A DNA stretch of 42,500 nucleotides from Chromatiales bacterium (GCA_027005735.1 JALTLF010000188.1:1-42500); one strand, 5' to 3'; counted from the stretch's first letter, positions 15,860 to 24,607 are shown. Numbers and translations: made by a program. Notes: generated by a model not told the origin, from the letters alone.

Positions 15860-17869
15860 TCAGAAGATGCCGAAAAAACCACCCTCGTCGGCCTTCTCGA
15901 TGAGTTCCACGATCTTCCCATGACCTGCACTCTTTGCCACGCTGAGCGCACTTTGCCGATCACCGTTACGAATACGCACGTTGGCGCCCTTGTTCAATAA
16001 CAATTCCACGGTGGCAGCGTGACCGCTGCGCGCAGCGAGGATCAGGGCCGTATTGCCGAATCGATCACGCGCATCAATGTCGGCGCCGTGTCCAAGCAGT
16101 ACGGCCACGGTGGAGGTATGGCCCGCATCGGCAGCCAGTAGCAGCGGCGTGTTGCCGGATCTGTCACCGCCCTCCACTGCCGCACCATGCTTCAGAAGGA
16201 GATCAACCACCTTGTCGAAACCCAGCGCCGCAGCGCGGCCCAGCAATGTATATCCGGCACTGTCACGCCCATGGAGATCCGCACCCTGCGTGATCAGATA
16301 GGAGGCCGCCCGGGGATGACCCTGGGTGACGGCGAACCACAGGGCACCTGCGCCGTCGCGGTTGCTGTAGTCGATGGGAATATGGCGCGGCGTCAACGAG
16401 CGCACCACTTCAAGGTGACCTTCGCGGGCCGCCCACAGCAGGGCATTCATGCCATCCTTCTGTCTACGACCAGGCTTCGCCCCGGCGGCCAACAGGCGAC
16501 GCAGGCACGCGATATGGCCATGACGGGCCGCCAGCATGACAGCATCCATGCCGTCCTTGCGCTGAAGCCCGTGCCGGGCGCCCTTCTGGAGGAGTTGCGT
16601 GACGATCTTCTCGTGGCCGCCGCGCGCCGCCCACATGAGGGCGGTCATTCCCTCACGATTGGCGATATTGACCGCCGCACCCCGTTTTAACAGGGCGGCG
16701 ACGATTTTCTCATGGCCCTTCATGGCGGCACGCATGAGGGCCGTATGGCCGTCGGGATCGCGGGCATCGATCCTGGCGCCACGCTGCAACAAGGGCCCCA
16801 CAGCCGCTGTCTGGCCACGCCATGCGGCCACCATCAACGGCGTCCAGCCCGCATAAGCCGCATCGCGGGCAATGGCCTCCGCGCCCGCCGAGGCCGTGGC
16901 CACATCGACACCGTCGGTAAAGGGTTCAGGCTCGGGTGGCCTGCGCGCCCCGGCCGCAAGCAGGGCACGCGCGACCTTCGTGTGCCTGCGGCCCTCGGCC
17001 AGCTGGTAGGCCGTTCGCCCCTCGCGATCAGTCGCATCGAGTGCCACCTTGTGACGGATCAACGCCTTCACGGCATCCAGTTTGCCGCTGCGTGCTGCCC
17101 ACATCAGTGCGGTATAGCCCAGCTTGTCCTTGAGATTTTTTTTCGCGCCACGCGCCAGCAGCAAGCGTACTACGGCAGCACGTCCTTCCCCAGCTGCCAG
17201 CATGAGGGCCGTCTCTCCGGCACGGTTACGGTGATTGAGCTTTGCGCCCCGAGCGCGCAGGTGATCCACCACCTTCACGTGCCCCCCTTCCGCCGCCAGC
17301 ATGAGGGGGGAGTTCCCATCTTCGTCGAGGGTATCGACGGGGATACCTCGCGCCAGCAGGGCCTTGACTTCGGGCAGGTCACCACGCCGCGCGGCGGTCA
17401 ACAGGGCCTCGCGCGGATGCTCGGTGCCGCGCGGCGTAACGCCCTGCTGCTTCAGTTTTGCCAGGCGCCTTGCGGCGCGTCGATGTCCCTGTGCCGCGGC
17501 CTTGCGAAACCAGGCCATGGCACGTGCGGGATCGCGTCCCACGCCCACGCCGTTCAGGTACATCATGCCAAGGCTGTACTGGGCGCGATCCAGGCCGCGC
17601 TTTGCCGCCTCGCCGAACCAGTAGAGGGCCTTTTTATAGTCCTGTGGCGTCCCCTGCCCGTTGCGGTAGAGCACGGCAAGCTGATACTGGGCCTCGGCCC
17701 TGCCCTTCTTCGCCAGCGGTTGCAGCAGGCGCAGGGCACGCGGATAGTCGCGCAGGCGCAGGGCCTGCTCGGCGTCCTCGAGCTTTCCCGCGTATACCGG
17801 CGCGGCAACGACCAGCATCAGGATGAACAGGATCCAGCGCTGGTGGCAAGCTGGAGAGGAAGTATACAT
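15860..17869 (-). CDS. Periplasmic Sel1-like and ankyrin repeat protein
   Basis: 669 residues. A signal peptide (ILFILMLVVAAPVYA) is followed by about three Sel1-type repeats (AEAQYQLAVLYRNGQGTPQDYKKALYWF and neighbours, residues 30-140). Then come roughly 14 ankyrin repeats with the usual G-TALMxAAxxGHxxxVxxLLxxGA pattern to the C-terminus. It is a pure scaffold with no catalytic motif visible. Its ATG lies next to the stop of the flavoprotein gene upstream on the same strand, so the two are co-transcribed. It converges on the porin gene. The role is unknown; protein-protein binding in the periplasm is likely. Confidence 0.88.
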   Translation of the reverse strand: MYTSSPACHQRWILFILMLVVAAPVYAGKLEDAEQALRLRDYPRALRLLQPLAKKGRAEAQYQLAVLYRNGQGTPQDYKKALYWFGEAAKRGLDRAQYSLGMMYLNGVGVGRDPARAMAWFRKAAAQGHRRAARRLAKLKQQGVTPRGTEHPREALLTAARRGDLPEVKALLARGIPVDTLDEDGNSPLMLAAEGGHVKVVDHLRARGAKLNHRNRAGETALMLAAGEGRAAVVRLLLARGAKKNLKDKLGYTALMWAARSGKLDAVKALIRHKVALDATDREGRTAYQLAEGRRHTKVARALLAAGARRPPEPEPFTDGVDVATASAGAEAIARDAAYAGWTPLMVAAWRGQTAAVGPLLQRGARIDARDPDGHTALMRAAMKGHEKIVAALLKRGAAVNIANREGMTALMWAARGGHEKIVTQLLQKGARHGLQRKDGMDAVMLAARHGHIACLRRLLAAGAKPGRRQKDGMNALLWAAREGHLEVVRSLTPRHIPIDYSNRDGAGALWFAVTQGHPRAASYLITQGADLHGRDSAGYTLLGRAAALGFDKVVDLLLKHGAAVEGGDRSGNTPLLLAADAGHTSTVAVLLGHGADIDARDRFGNTALILAARSGHAATVELLLNKGANVRIRNGDRQSALSVAKSAGHGKIVELIEKADEGGFFGIF

Positions 17870-17870
17870 T

Positions 17871-19178
17871 TCAGGCAGTTCCGTGCTTGGTTTCCACTTC
17901 GATACCGATCTTCTTCAGGAAGGGCGTGGGCAGGATGCCGCCGGCACAGACGATCATGGCGTCATTGGGAATGGTGATCAACTTGCCCTCCACGTCGATG
18001 TCCACCTCCCTTTCACGGATCTCCTTGACGTTGGAATTCATCAATACCTGCAGGCGACCGGCCTCTGCCGCCGCCTCAACCTTGTCGCGGTTCTTCGCCT
18101 TGGCGCGGCTAAACGAGGCACTGCGGTAGGAAATGGTCACCGTGGTACCGGGTTCCTCCGCGATGCTGGTGGCCGCCTCAAGTGCGCTGTCGCCACCCCC
18201 CACCACCAGGACGTGCTGGTTGCGGTACTGTTCCGGGTCGATGAGGTTGTAGACCACCTTGGGGACATCCTCGCCCGGCACGCCCAGTTTACGCGGCGTG
18301 CCGCGTCGGCCGATGGCCAGCAGGACGCAACCGGCGGTGTATTCGCCCTTCGTCGTGACGACGCGGAAGAAGCCGTCTTCGCGCTGGATATCGTCCATTT
18401 TCTCACCGTAGTGGATTTTAACGCCGGTGCGCTTCTCCACTTCCTGCCAGAACTTCAACAGAGTTTCCTTGCGTGTCTCGCGAAACTTGACCTTGCCAAT
18501 AATGGGCAGTTTTACCGGCGCGGTCATGACCAGCTTGCCACGCGGAAACTTGAACACCGTACCGCCCAGTGAGTCCTGCTCGACGGTGCGGTAACGCAGT
18601 TTCTTCTCGTGCGCCCCGAGGGAAGCGGAAAATCCGGCCGGACCCGCCCCAATGATGATGATGTCGTACTCGCCCTGGTGCTTCGTGCCGGCGAGTTTTT
18701 TCGCTATCGCCTCCATGGCCTGGCGGCCCTGCTCGACGGCATTGCGGATCAAGCCCATGCCGCCCAGTTCACCGGCAATGAACAGGCCTGGGATATTGGT
18801 CTCGAAATTCGTGTCCACGTGCGGGATATCCACGCCGCGCTTCGCGGTACCGAAGACCAGTGTAATGGCCTTGAAGGGACAGGCGCGGGCACAGGCGCCA
18901 TGACCGATACATTTGGTCGGCTCGATGAGCTGTGCCTTGCCGTTCACCAGGCCAAGGATGGTGCCCTCGGGACAGGCGGTCACGCACGCGGCGCAACCCA
19001 CGCACTGACTGTCATCGATACTCGGGTGCAGGGAGGCCGGTTCCGTCAGGCCCGCTTCCCTGGCTTCCTCGAGTACCGCGACATTGCGCTTTTCCTTGCG
19101 CTTGACGTAGATGTAGTAGCCGCCGATGAGGAGCAGCGGCATGAGCATATACAAGCTTGTAACTAGACCCAGTTTCAT
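17871..19178 (-). CDS. Membrane-anchored ferredoxin / FAD-NAD(P) oxidoreductase
   Basis: 435 residues from MKLGLVTSLYMLMPLLLIGG; the track start 54 nt earlier adds an unlikely leader. One N-terminal transmembrane helix precedes two 4Fe-4S motifs, CVGCAACVTACP and CIGHGACARACP; the second has His where a Cys is usual. Next comes TNFETNIPGLFIAGELGGMGLIRN, a motif normally found near the end of thioredoxin-reductase-like flavoproteins. Only then follow the FAD site IIIGAGPAGFSAS and the NAD(P) site VLVVGGGDSALEA. The order looks circularly permuted. It is likely to move electrons between NAD(P)H and an iron-sulfur partner at the membrane. It is operonic with the ankyrin protein gene. The substrate is unknown. 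Confidence 0.85.
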   Translation of the reverse strand: MKLGLVTSLYMLMPLLLIGGYYIYVKRKEKRNVAVLEEAREAGLTEPASLHPSIDDSQCVGCAACVTACPEGTILGLVNGKAQLIEPTKCIGHGACARACPFKAITLVFGTAKRGVDIPHVDTNFETNIPGLFIAGELGGMGLIRNAVEQGRQAMEAIAKKLAGTKHQGEYDIIIIGAGPAGFSASLGAHEKKLRYRTVEQDSLGGTVFKFPRGKLVMTAPVKLPIIGKVKFRETRKETLLKFWQEVEKRTGVKIHYGEKMDDIQREDGFFRVVTTKGEYTAGCVLLAIGRRGTPRKLGVPGEDVPKVVYNLIDPEQYRNQHVLVVGGGDSALEAATSIAEEPGTTVTISYRSASFSRAKAKNRDKVEAAAEAGRLQVLMNSNVKEIREREVDIDVEGKLITIPNDAMIVCAGGILPTPFLKKIGIEVETKHGTA

Positions 19179-19448
19179 GGCAAGCAAAATGGTTTCACGG
19201 CATGCATACAGGGAGACGGCCACCCGGGCCACAGGCTGACCCGGCCGGGTGCAGCGGTGCCAGTCTACGCAAAACCCCGCGACAAGATGTGGAACCGGTC
19301 ACGTTTCACCTGCTCACTGCCGGGCCACTGCCGGTTTCCCGACACCAGCGCCTGCGCTGAACCATCCACCGGGGTGGCTGTCTCAAGGCGGTAGCATCGG
19401 CCCGCAACAAGGGGTATAACGACAAGCACCGAACGGAGGCCAGGCACC
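19179..19448. other. Intergenic region between divergent flavoprotein and glutamate-synthase-like genes
   Basis: About 270 nt with no gene. It must contain both divergent promoters, but I see no clear -10/-35 pair or palindrome. A GGAGG ribosome site just before the GTG at 19449 supports that start. Confidence 0.5.
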
Positions 19449-20942
19449 GTGAGCGAGCACTTCACCACCCTGTTTACCCTGCTGCAGTATCTCACTTACC
19501 TGTTCGTCTTTATCGTCGGCCTGGGCGTGCTGTGGATCCTCGTCCTCTACGTGATGGACGTGACCCAGAAGCGCAACGCCATCCTGCGCAACTACCCGGT
19601 GGTGGGCCACTTCCGCTACCTGTTTCAGACCCTGGGCAAGTTCTTTCGCCAGTATTTCTTCGCCATGGATCGCGAGGAACTGCCCTTCAACCGCGCCGAG
19701 CGCAACTGGGTCTACCGTGCCTCGCAGAACCAACCCAACACCGCGGCCTTCGGTTCCACGCGCGACCTGCGCCCGCCGGGAACCATCCTGTTCGTCAACT
19801 GCCCCTGGCCCACCCTGGACAAGGACGCCACGCCCACCGCGCCGCGTATCATCGGCCCCGACTGTCCCCAGCCCTATACCGCCACCTCCCTGTTCAACAT
19901 CTCCGCCATGAGCTACGGCGCCCTGTCGAAGCCCGCGGTACGCGCCCTCTCGGCGGGTGCGAAGCTGGCGGGCTGCTGGCTCAATACCGGCGAAGGGGGA
20001 CTCTCGCCCTGGCACCTGGAGGGCGGCGGCGACCTCGTCTTCCAGATCGGTACCGCCAAGTACGGCGTGCGCAATGCCGAGGGTGGCCTCGACGACGAAA
20101 AGTTGCGCGCCGTGGCGGCCCACCCCCAGGTACGCATGTTCGAACTCAAGCTCTCGCAGGGCGCCAAGCCCGGCAAGGGCGGCATCCTGCCCGCCGGCAA
20201 GGTCACCCCGGAGGTGGCCGGTATTCGGGGGATCCCGGTGCATACCGCTTCCATCAGCCCCAACCGCCATCCGGAGATCAGCAGTGAGGACGATCTGCTG
20301 GACATGCTCAACCACATCCGCGAGGTCACCGGCAAGCCGGTGGGCTTCAAGGCCGTCCTCGGCGCATGGGGCTGGCTGGACAGCCTGTTCGAGGCCATCA
20401 ACCGCCGTGGCGCCGACAGCGCGCCGGACTTCATTACCATCGACTCTGCCGACGGCGGTTCGGGCGCGGCCCCGGCGAGCCTGATGGACTACATGGGTCT
20501 GCCCCTGCGCGAGAGCCTGCCCCTGGTCATCAACAAGCTGGGGGAATACGGCCTGCGCGCGCGCATCCGGGTGATTGCCTCGGGGCGGCTGGTGACCCCC
20601 GGTGACGTGGCCTGGGCCCTGTGCGTGGGAGCGGATTTCATCAATTCCGCCAGGGGATTTATGCTGGCGCTGGGCTGCATCCAGGCCATGCAGTGCAACC
20701 GCAACACCTGTCCCACGGGGATCACCACCCATAATCCCCGCCTGCAGAAGGGCCTCAACCCCGCCGACAAGGCCGTGCGCGTGAAACAGTACGTGGAGAA
20801 CATGCGCCACTCGGTGGGCGTCATCGCCCATTCCTGCGGCGTCCACGAACCGCGCCAGTTGCGCCGTTTCCACGCCCGCATGGTGACCGAAAACGGCCAG
20901 TCGAAGCCCCTCGACGAGATCTACGGCCCGGACGTGGAATAA
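19449..20942 (+). CDS. FMN-binding glutamate synthase family protein, membrane-anchored
   Basis: 497 residues with a GTG start preceded by GGAGG. An N-terminal transmembrane helix (about 18-40) precedes a domain like the central FMN/3Fe-4S part of glutamate synthase large subunit: SAMSYGALSKPAVRALSAGA, GEGGLSPWH, KLSQGAKPGKGG, DSADGGSGAAP, and the cluster motif CIQAMQCNRNTCPTGI. It lacks the amidotransferase domain, so it cannot be a complete glutamate synthase. Such stand-alone proteins are common in bacteria, but their reaction is not established. It stands alone, divergent from the flavoprotein and upstream of moaA. Confidence 0.88.
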   Translation: MSEHFTTLFTLLQYLTYLFVFIVGLGVLWILVLYVMDVTQKRNAILRNYPVVGHFRYLFQTLGKFFRQYFFAMDREELPFNRAERNWVYRASQNQPNTAAFGSTRDLRPPGTILFVNCPWPTLDKDATPTAPRIIGPDCPQPYTATSLFNISAMSYGALSKPAVRALSAGAKLAGCWLNTGEGGLSPWHLEGGGDLVFQIGTAKYGVRNAEGGLDDEKLRAVAAHPQVRMFELKLSQGAKPGKGGILPAGKVTPEVAGIRGIPVHTASISPNRHPEISSEDDLLDMLNHIREVTGKPVGFKAVLGAWGWLDSLFEAINRRGADSAPDFITIDSADGGSGAAPASLMDYMGLPLRESLPLVINKLGEYGLRARIRVIASGRLVTPGDVAWALCVGADFINSARGFMLALGCIQAMQCNRNTCPTGITTHNPRLQKGLNPADKAVRVKQYVENMRHSVGVIAHSCGVHEPRQLRRFHARMVTENGQSKPLDEIYGPDVE

Positions 20943-21008
20943 GCCCTTTTCATGACATGGGTCAAATACACCCGCCCGCCGCGCGTATTCCCACCCCGGG
21001 TGCTGGCG

Positions 21009-21014
21009 TATAAT
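21009..21014 (+). promoter_or_regulatory. Candidate -10 element for moaA
   Basis: A perfect TATAAT lies 75 nt upstream of the moaA start in otherwise GC-rich sequence. I find no good -35 box at 16-18 nt, so the promoter may need an activator. A short CCCC/GGGG hairpin follows in the leader; it is too simple to call a molybdenum-cofactor riboswitch. Confidence 0.4.
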
Positions 21015-21088
21015 CAAATCCTGATTTACTCCCCTGGTTTACCCTGGGGACAGGCGGGAAGTTGAGGACGCAGCGGAGATCCGCGACG

Positions 21089-22069
21089 ATGAGTGAACTG
21101 GTCGATCCCTTTGGCAGAAAGATCCACTACCTGCGCCTGTCGGTGACGGATCGCTGCGACCTGCGCTGCCAGTACTGCATGCCGGAGGGCTTTTCCGACT
21201 TCGAGGAACCCGAGGACTGGCTGAGCTTCGAGGAGATCACCCGCGTGGTGCGGGCCTTTGCCGAACTCGGCACGCACCGCATCCGCATCACCGGCGGCGA
21301 GCCGCTGGTGCGCAAGGGGATCCCCGAACTGGTGGAAGGCCTGGCAGCCCTGCCCGGCATCGATGATCTCTCCCTGTCCACCAACGCCACGCGCCTGCGC
21401 AAGCTCGCCGGGCCGCTGCACGCCGCCGGCATCCGACGCCTCAATGTCAGCCTGGATTCCCTCGACCCCGATACCTATCGGCGCATTACGAAGGGTCGCC
21501 TGGACAAGGTGCTCGACGGCCTCATGGCGGCGAAGGCGGCGGGCTTCGCGCCCATCAAGATCAACATGGTGGTCATGAAGGGGATCAATGACCACGAGGC
21601 CGAGGCCATGGTGGAATTCTGCATGGAGCACGGCTTCACCCTGCGCTTCATCGAGACCATGCCCGTGGGCGACACCGGGCGCGAAGCCAGCGCGCAGTAC
21701 ATCGGCCTCGATGTCATTCGCGCGCGCCTCGCCGAGCGCTACACGCTTACCGACGGCCACCTCTCCGGCGGCGGCCCGGCGCGCTACGTGCGCGTCAACG
21801 ACAGCCCGCTGCACATCGGCTTCATCACGCCCATGTCGCAACACTTCTGCGACACCTGCAACCGCGTTCGCCTGTCCGCCGACGGCACCCTCTACCTGTG
21901 CCTCGGCCAGGACGACCACTACGCCCTGCGTCCCCTGCTGCGCGCCGGCATCGGCGACGCCGAGCTGCGCGAACACATCGCCCACGCCATCTCGCTGAAG
22001 CCGGAACGCCACGAGTTCCGCGAGGCCCCCGGCAAGGTGGTGCGTTTCATGTCCATGACCGGCGGCTGA
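21089..22069 (+). CDS. moaA: GTP 3',8-cyclase MoaA (molybdenum cofactor biosynthesis)
   Basis: 326 residues from ATG (MSELVDPFGRK); the track start 27 nt earlier is not ATG. A radical-SAM cluster motif CDLRCQYCMPE lies at about residues 24-34. ITGGEPLVRKG and LSTNATRL follow, and a C-terminal second cluster has CDTCNRVR with a later Cys. The C-terminus ends MSMTGG, the GG tail needed for activity. It makes the first intermediate of molybdopterin from GTP, which the NapA-like enzyme 15 kb away requires. No other moa genes are nearby. Confidence 0.95.
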   Translation: MSELVDPFGRKIHYLRLSVTDRCDLRCQYCMPEGFSDFEEPEDWLSFEEITRVVRAFAELGTHRIRITGGEPLVRKGIPELVEGLAALPGIDDLSLSTNATRLRKLAGPLHAAGIRRLNVSLDSLDPDTYRRITKGRLDKVLDGLMAAKAAGFAPIKINMVVMKGINDHEAEAMVEFCMEHGFTLRFIETMPVGDTGREASAQYIGLDVIRARLAERYTLTDGHLSGGGPARYVRVNDSPLHIGFITPMSQHFCDTCNRVRLSADGTLYLCLGQDDHYALRPLLRAGIGDAELREHIAHAISLKPERHEFREAPGKVVRFMSMTGG

Positions 22070-22139
22070 GCCGGCCGGGGGACAGGGAATTTTTTTGCCT
22101 CCCATGGTCTAACTGGCGAACCCACAGGAAGTGAGCGCC

Positions 22140-22658
22140 ATGACCACAACAAAGATACGGTTTTTCCCCCTTCTGTTCCTTGTGCTCGCCTTCGCCCCCG
22201 GCGGGGCCGCGCTGGCCGCCGACTTCACCACCGTCGAACAGGTGCTCGCCGCCGACACGCCACCCGACGGCGTGGTCTTCGAGATCGCCACCGCCGATGA
22301 CGACGCCCTGGAGTGGGCCATCCCCATCGTGCGCCGCGAGGCCGCGCGCCTGCGCAAACAGTTTCCGCAACTGGACATCGCCCTCGTCACCCATGGCGAG
22401 GAACAGTTTGGCCTGCGGAAACAGGAGGGCGACGCCGTGCCCCGGCTACAGAACCTGGCCCGCGCGCTGGTGGAAGACGACGGCATCCAGCTCCATGTCT
22501 GCGGCACCTTCGCCGGCTGGCGCGGCCTCAGCGAGGAAGACTTCCCCGACTTCATCGACGTCGCCGCCGCCGGCCCGGCCCAGGTCAACATGTACCGGGA
22601 GCTGGGCTTCGTCGTCATACTGGTGCGTCAGGACGATGACGATGAATATGATATGTAG
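22140..22658 (+). CDS. Exported DsrE/DsrF-like protein
   Basis: 172 residues from ATG (MTTTKIRFFPLLF) with AGGAAG eight bases upstream. A signal peptide is likely cut after ALA. The rest is a compact alpha/beta domain: DGVVFEIATADDDALEWAIPIVRREAARL, DIALVTHGEEQFGL, and IQLHVCGTFAGWRG with one Cys at the usual active position. This resembles DsrE/TusD-family proteins, which handle persulfide sulfur or act as small binding proteins. The extracytoplasmic location is the odd point. It is a single gene after moaA and the function is unknown. Confidence 0.75.
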   Translation: MTTTKIRFFPLLFLVLAFAPGGAALAADFTTVEQVLAADTPPDGVVFEIATADDDALEWAIPIVRREAARLRKQFPQLDIALVTHGEEQFGLRKQEGDAVPRLQNLARALVEDDGIQLHVCGTFAGWRGLSEEDFPDFIDVAAAGPAQVNMYRELGFVVILVRQDDDDEYDM

Positions 22659-22666
22659 GAAAACCC

Positions 22667-22687
22667 GGGACAGACCACGTTTTTCTG
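22667..22687. repeat. REP-like element, single arm
   Basis: GGGACAGACCACGTTTTTCT, just after the DsrE-like gene. The same motif recurs as a full hairpin at 23159-23201. Motifs of this kind are known to me as dispersed intergenic repeats in proteobacteria, often linked to REP-associated transposases; none is visible here. Confidence 0.6.
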
Positions 22688-22691
22688 TCTG

Positions 22692-23096
22692 CTACCTGCA
22701 GTCTCCCAGGCGCCGACCACTAAGGCCGGTCACCACGGTGAGGGAACCGGCGGGGCCGTTCATCACCATCTCCATGCTGCCCTGCATGCTGTCACCGTTG
22801 AACTCCATGTGACCGCTGCCGTTTGCCTTGCCGTTGGGCGTATCGCAGGTCATGGTCCATTCCAGGCGATTACCGCGCGCCCCGTTGCTCCTGACCTTGC
22901 AACCCTGCGCATTGGCCGTCTGCGGCACCATGTTCTCCGCAGAGAGGCACTCCTGCTGTGTCTGGGGCGGGACGGCCGTGGGCATGCCGGTAATACTGAC
23001 TGTCATGGTGATTTGCCACAGGCCGGTACGGATCTCCGCCGCGGCCACGCCACTCGTCATCACAAGAGCCAGTATCAGAAGTAAACTCCATCGCAT
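22692..23096 (-). CDS. DUF3617-type exported protein
   Basis: 134 residues from the ATG giving MRWSLLLILALVMTSG; the upstream GTG of the track is too close to the ribosome site. Signal peptide cleavage is probable after VAAA. The mature part starts EIRTGLWQITMTV and has Cys pairs (QQECLSAE, QGCKVRS, MTCDT, and a C-terminal GDCR). The pattern EIxxGLWxxT...CL...WTMTC matches DUF3617 family proteins, small periplasmic proteins of unknown function. It is flanked by REP-like elements on both sides. Confidence 0.78.
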   Translation of the reverse strand: MRWSLLLILALVMTSGVAAAEIRTGLWQITMTVSITGMPTAVPPQTQQECLSAENMVPQTANAQGCKVRSNGARGNRLEWTMTCDTPNGKANGSGHMEFNGDSMQGSMEMVMNGPAGSLTVVTGLSGRRLGDCR

Positions 23097-23158
23097 TGGG
23101 GACACTCTCCCTGGTTACGTTTTCCAGTATATCGTCAGCCAATCTTAGCGGAAAAACC

Positions 23159-23201
23159 GGGACAGTCCGCGTTTTTCTGCCGAGAAAACGTGGTCTGTCT
23201 C
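23159..23201. repeat. REP-like palindrome
   Basis: GGGACAGTCCGCGTTTTTCT pairs with AGAAAACGTGGTCTGTCTC across a short loop, giving an imperfect hairpin of about 19 bp. One arm matches the element at 22667. It lies between two minus-strand genes and may also affect transcript ends. Confidence 0.65.
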
Positions 23202-23213
23202 TGTATCCTCTCC

Positions 23214-23708
23214 TTATAGGAACAGGTACAGCAGGCCAAAGATGGCCGCCATGAAAGCCAGTACCATGGCCATGGCCAGAATCATTTTGATCACAAAGGC
23301 AAGAAGATCGATGAAAATGGCACCGGCGGCCGCGCCCCCCATGGCGCCCATGAGCAGGAGCCCGCCTTGCGCCCCTTTGACCCCCGCGACCGTCAGGCCC
23401 ACGACCGCGCCGATGATGGCGAGAACGACTTTGCTTCGCCGCGGGAGGCGCGCAAACAGCGCATCCACACGTTCCGACATGGCATCGAGCCATTCATCGA
23501 ACGCACCCGCCGAGCTGCCGGTGCCTCCCGACGACGATGAGGTCTGTATACCATTCCGCCTGCGGCGGTTCTCGTCCTCGCTTTTCTGGATGGCCTTCTC
23601 TTGCTCGCGGCGCCGCTCGGCTTCCTGGTAGCCCAGGTGGCTATAGAGATCATCACCGCCAAAGCCCGCCATGCCTTTGGCGAAATTGTGTGCATCGTTT
23701 TCGTCCAT
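23214..23708 (-). CDS. Hypothetical protein with C-terminal membrane helices
   Basis: 164 residues. A charged, low-complexity N-terminal half (YQEAERRREQEKAIQKSEDENRRRRNG, then a Ser/Gly run) is followed by an amphipathic segment (FDEWLDAMSERVDALFARLPRR). Two or three hydrophobic stretches to the end are rich in Ala, Gly and Met. No family is recognised. The codon pattern and ATG start look real and no competing ORF is better. It is single, between the REP hairpin and the TauE/SafE gene. Confidence 0.7.
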   Translation of the reverse strand: MDENDAHNFAKGMAGFGGDDLYSHLGYQEAERRREQEKAIQKSEDENRRRRNGIQTSSSSGGTGSSAGAFDEWLDAMSERVDALFARLPRRSKVVLAIIGAVVGLTVAGVKGAQGGLLLMGAMGGAAAGAIFIDLLAFVIKMILAMAMVLAFMAAIFGLLYLFL

Positions 23709-23755
23709 CGTGACTCCCCCTTCACTTGCCAGTCTATGTGCCCCCCTCCCGGAAC

Positions 23756-24556
23756 CTATAGCCCATACAACATGCGAATGCCAAGGGCCAGCAGGAAAAT
23801 GGCGAAAAGGCGCTTGAGTACCGGCACCGGCAGGCGGTGAGCGAGGCGTGCACCCAGGGGCGCAAAGAGGATGCTGGTGGCGGCAATACCGAGCAGCGCC
23901 GGCAGGTGGACGAAGCCCGCGCTATACGGCGGCAGTCCGGGCAGCTGCCAGCCGCGCATCACGAAACCCGCCGCACCGGCCACGGCGATGGGCAGCCCGC
24001 AGGCGGCGGAGGTGGCCACCGCATTGCGCATGGGTGTGCCGCGCCACACCAGCCACGGCACGCTCAACGTGCCACCGCCGATCCCCACCAGCGCCGAGAC
24101 GGCGCCAATGACCGTGCCGGCAAGGCCGTGCTCCCAGGCCGATCCGGCCACAGCTCCCGGGGAGGCGGGGGCGCGCGGCTTCATCCCGAAGGCCAGTTGC
24201 AGGGCCACGCCGATCTCGAACAGGGCGAAGAACAGGCGCAGGCCGTCGGTGGCGAAGAAGCCCGCCAGCCAGGCCCCCAGCAGGGCGCCGACGATGATCC
24301 CCGGCGTCAACTGCCAGAACACCGGCCAGCGTACGGCGCCGTGGCGGTGATGGGCGCGCACCGAGGAGAGGGAGGTAAAGACGATGGTGGCCAGAGAGGT
24401 GCCCACCGCCAGATGCATGAGCACGCCCGCATCGAAACCCGCGCGGCTGAACAGGAAGGCCAGTACCGGGACGATGAGGAGCCCGCCGCCCACCCCCAGC
24501 AGGCCGGCAATGACACCGGCAAAGGCCCCGGTCACAAGGTAGGCAAGCAGCTCCAT
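23756..24556 (-). CDS. TauE/SafE family anion exporter
   Basis: 266 residues from MELLAYLVTGAFAG; the track start 36 nt upstream is not supported. It has seven or eight hydrophobic helices. The first family block GAFAGVIAGLLGVGGGLLIVPVL and the mirrored block IGAVSALVGIGGGTLSVPWLVW are both present, as expected for the inverted repeat of this family. Members export sulfite, sulfoacetate or related anions; the substrate here cannot be told. It is followed closely by an APC permease on the same strand. Confidence 0.9.
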   Translation of the reverse strand: MELLAYLVTGAFAGVIAGLLGVGGGLLIVPVLAFLFSRAGFDAGVLMHLAVGTSLATIVFTSLSSVRAHHRHGAVRWPVFWQLTPGIIVGALLGAWLAGFFATDGLRLFFALFEIGVALQLAFGMKPRAPASPGAVAGSAWEHGLAGTVIGAVSALVGIGGGTLSVPWLVWRGTPMRNAVATSAACGLPIAVAGAAGFVMRGWQLPGLPPYSAGFVHLPALLGIAATSILFAPLGARLAHRLPVPVLKRLFAIFLLALGIRMLYGL

Positions 24557-24607
24557 CGGTGCAGTGTAGGGCCGATGAGGCCGCTGGAACAAGCCATCCG
24601 GCGGCGA

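Noticed and set aside
19383-21017. 544-residue minus-strand ORF
   Set aside because: Antisense of the glutamate-synthase-family gene, which has full motifs.
20943-21088. Molybdenum cofactor riboswitch upstream of moaA
   Set aside because: The leader is short after the TATAAT and shows only a simple CCCC/GGGG hairpin; I could not fit the known Moco riboswitch fold.
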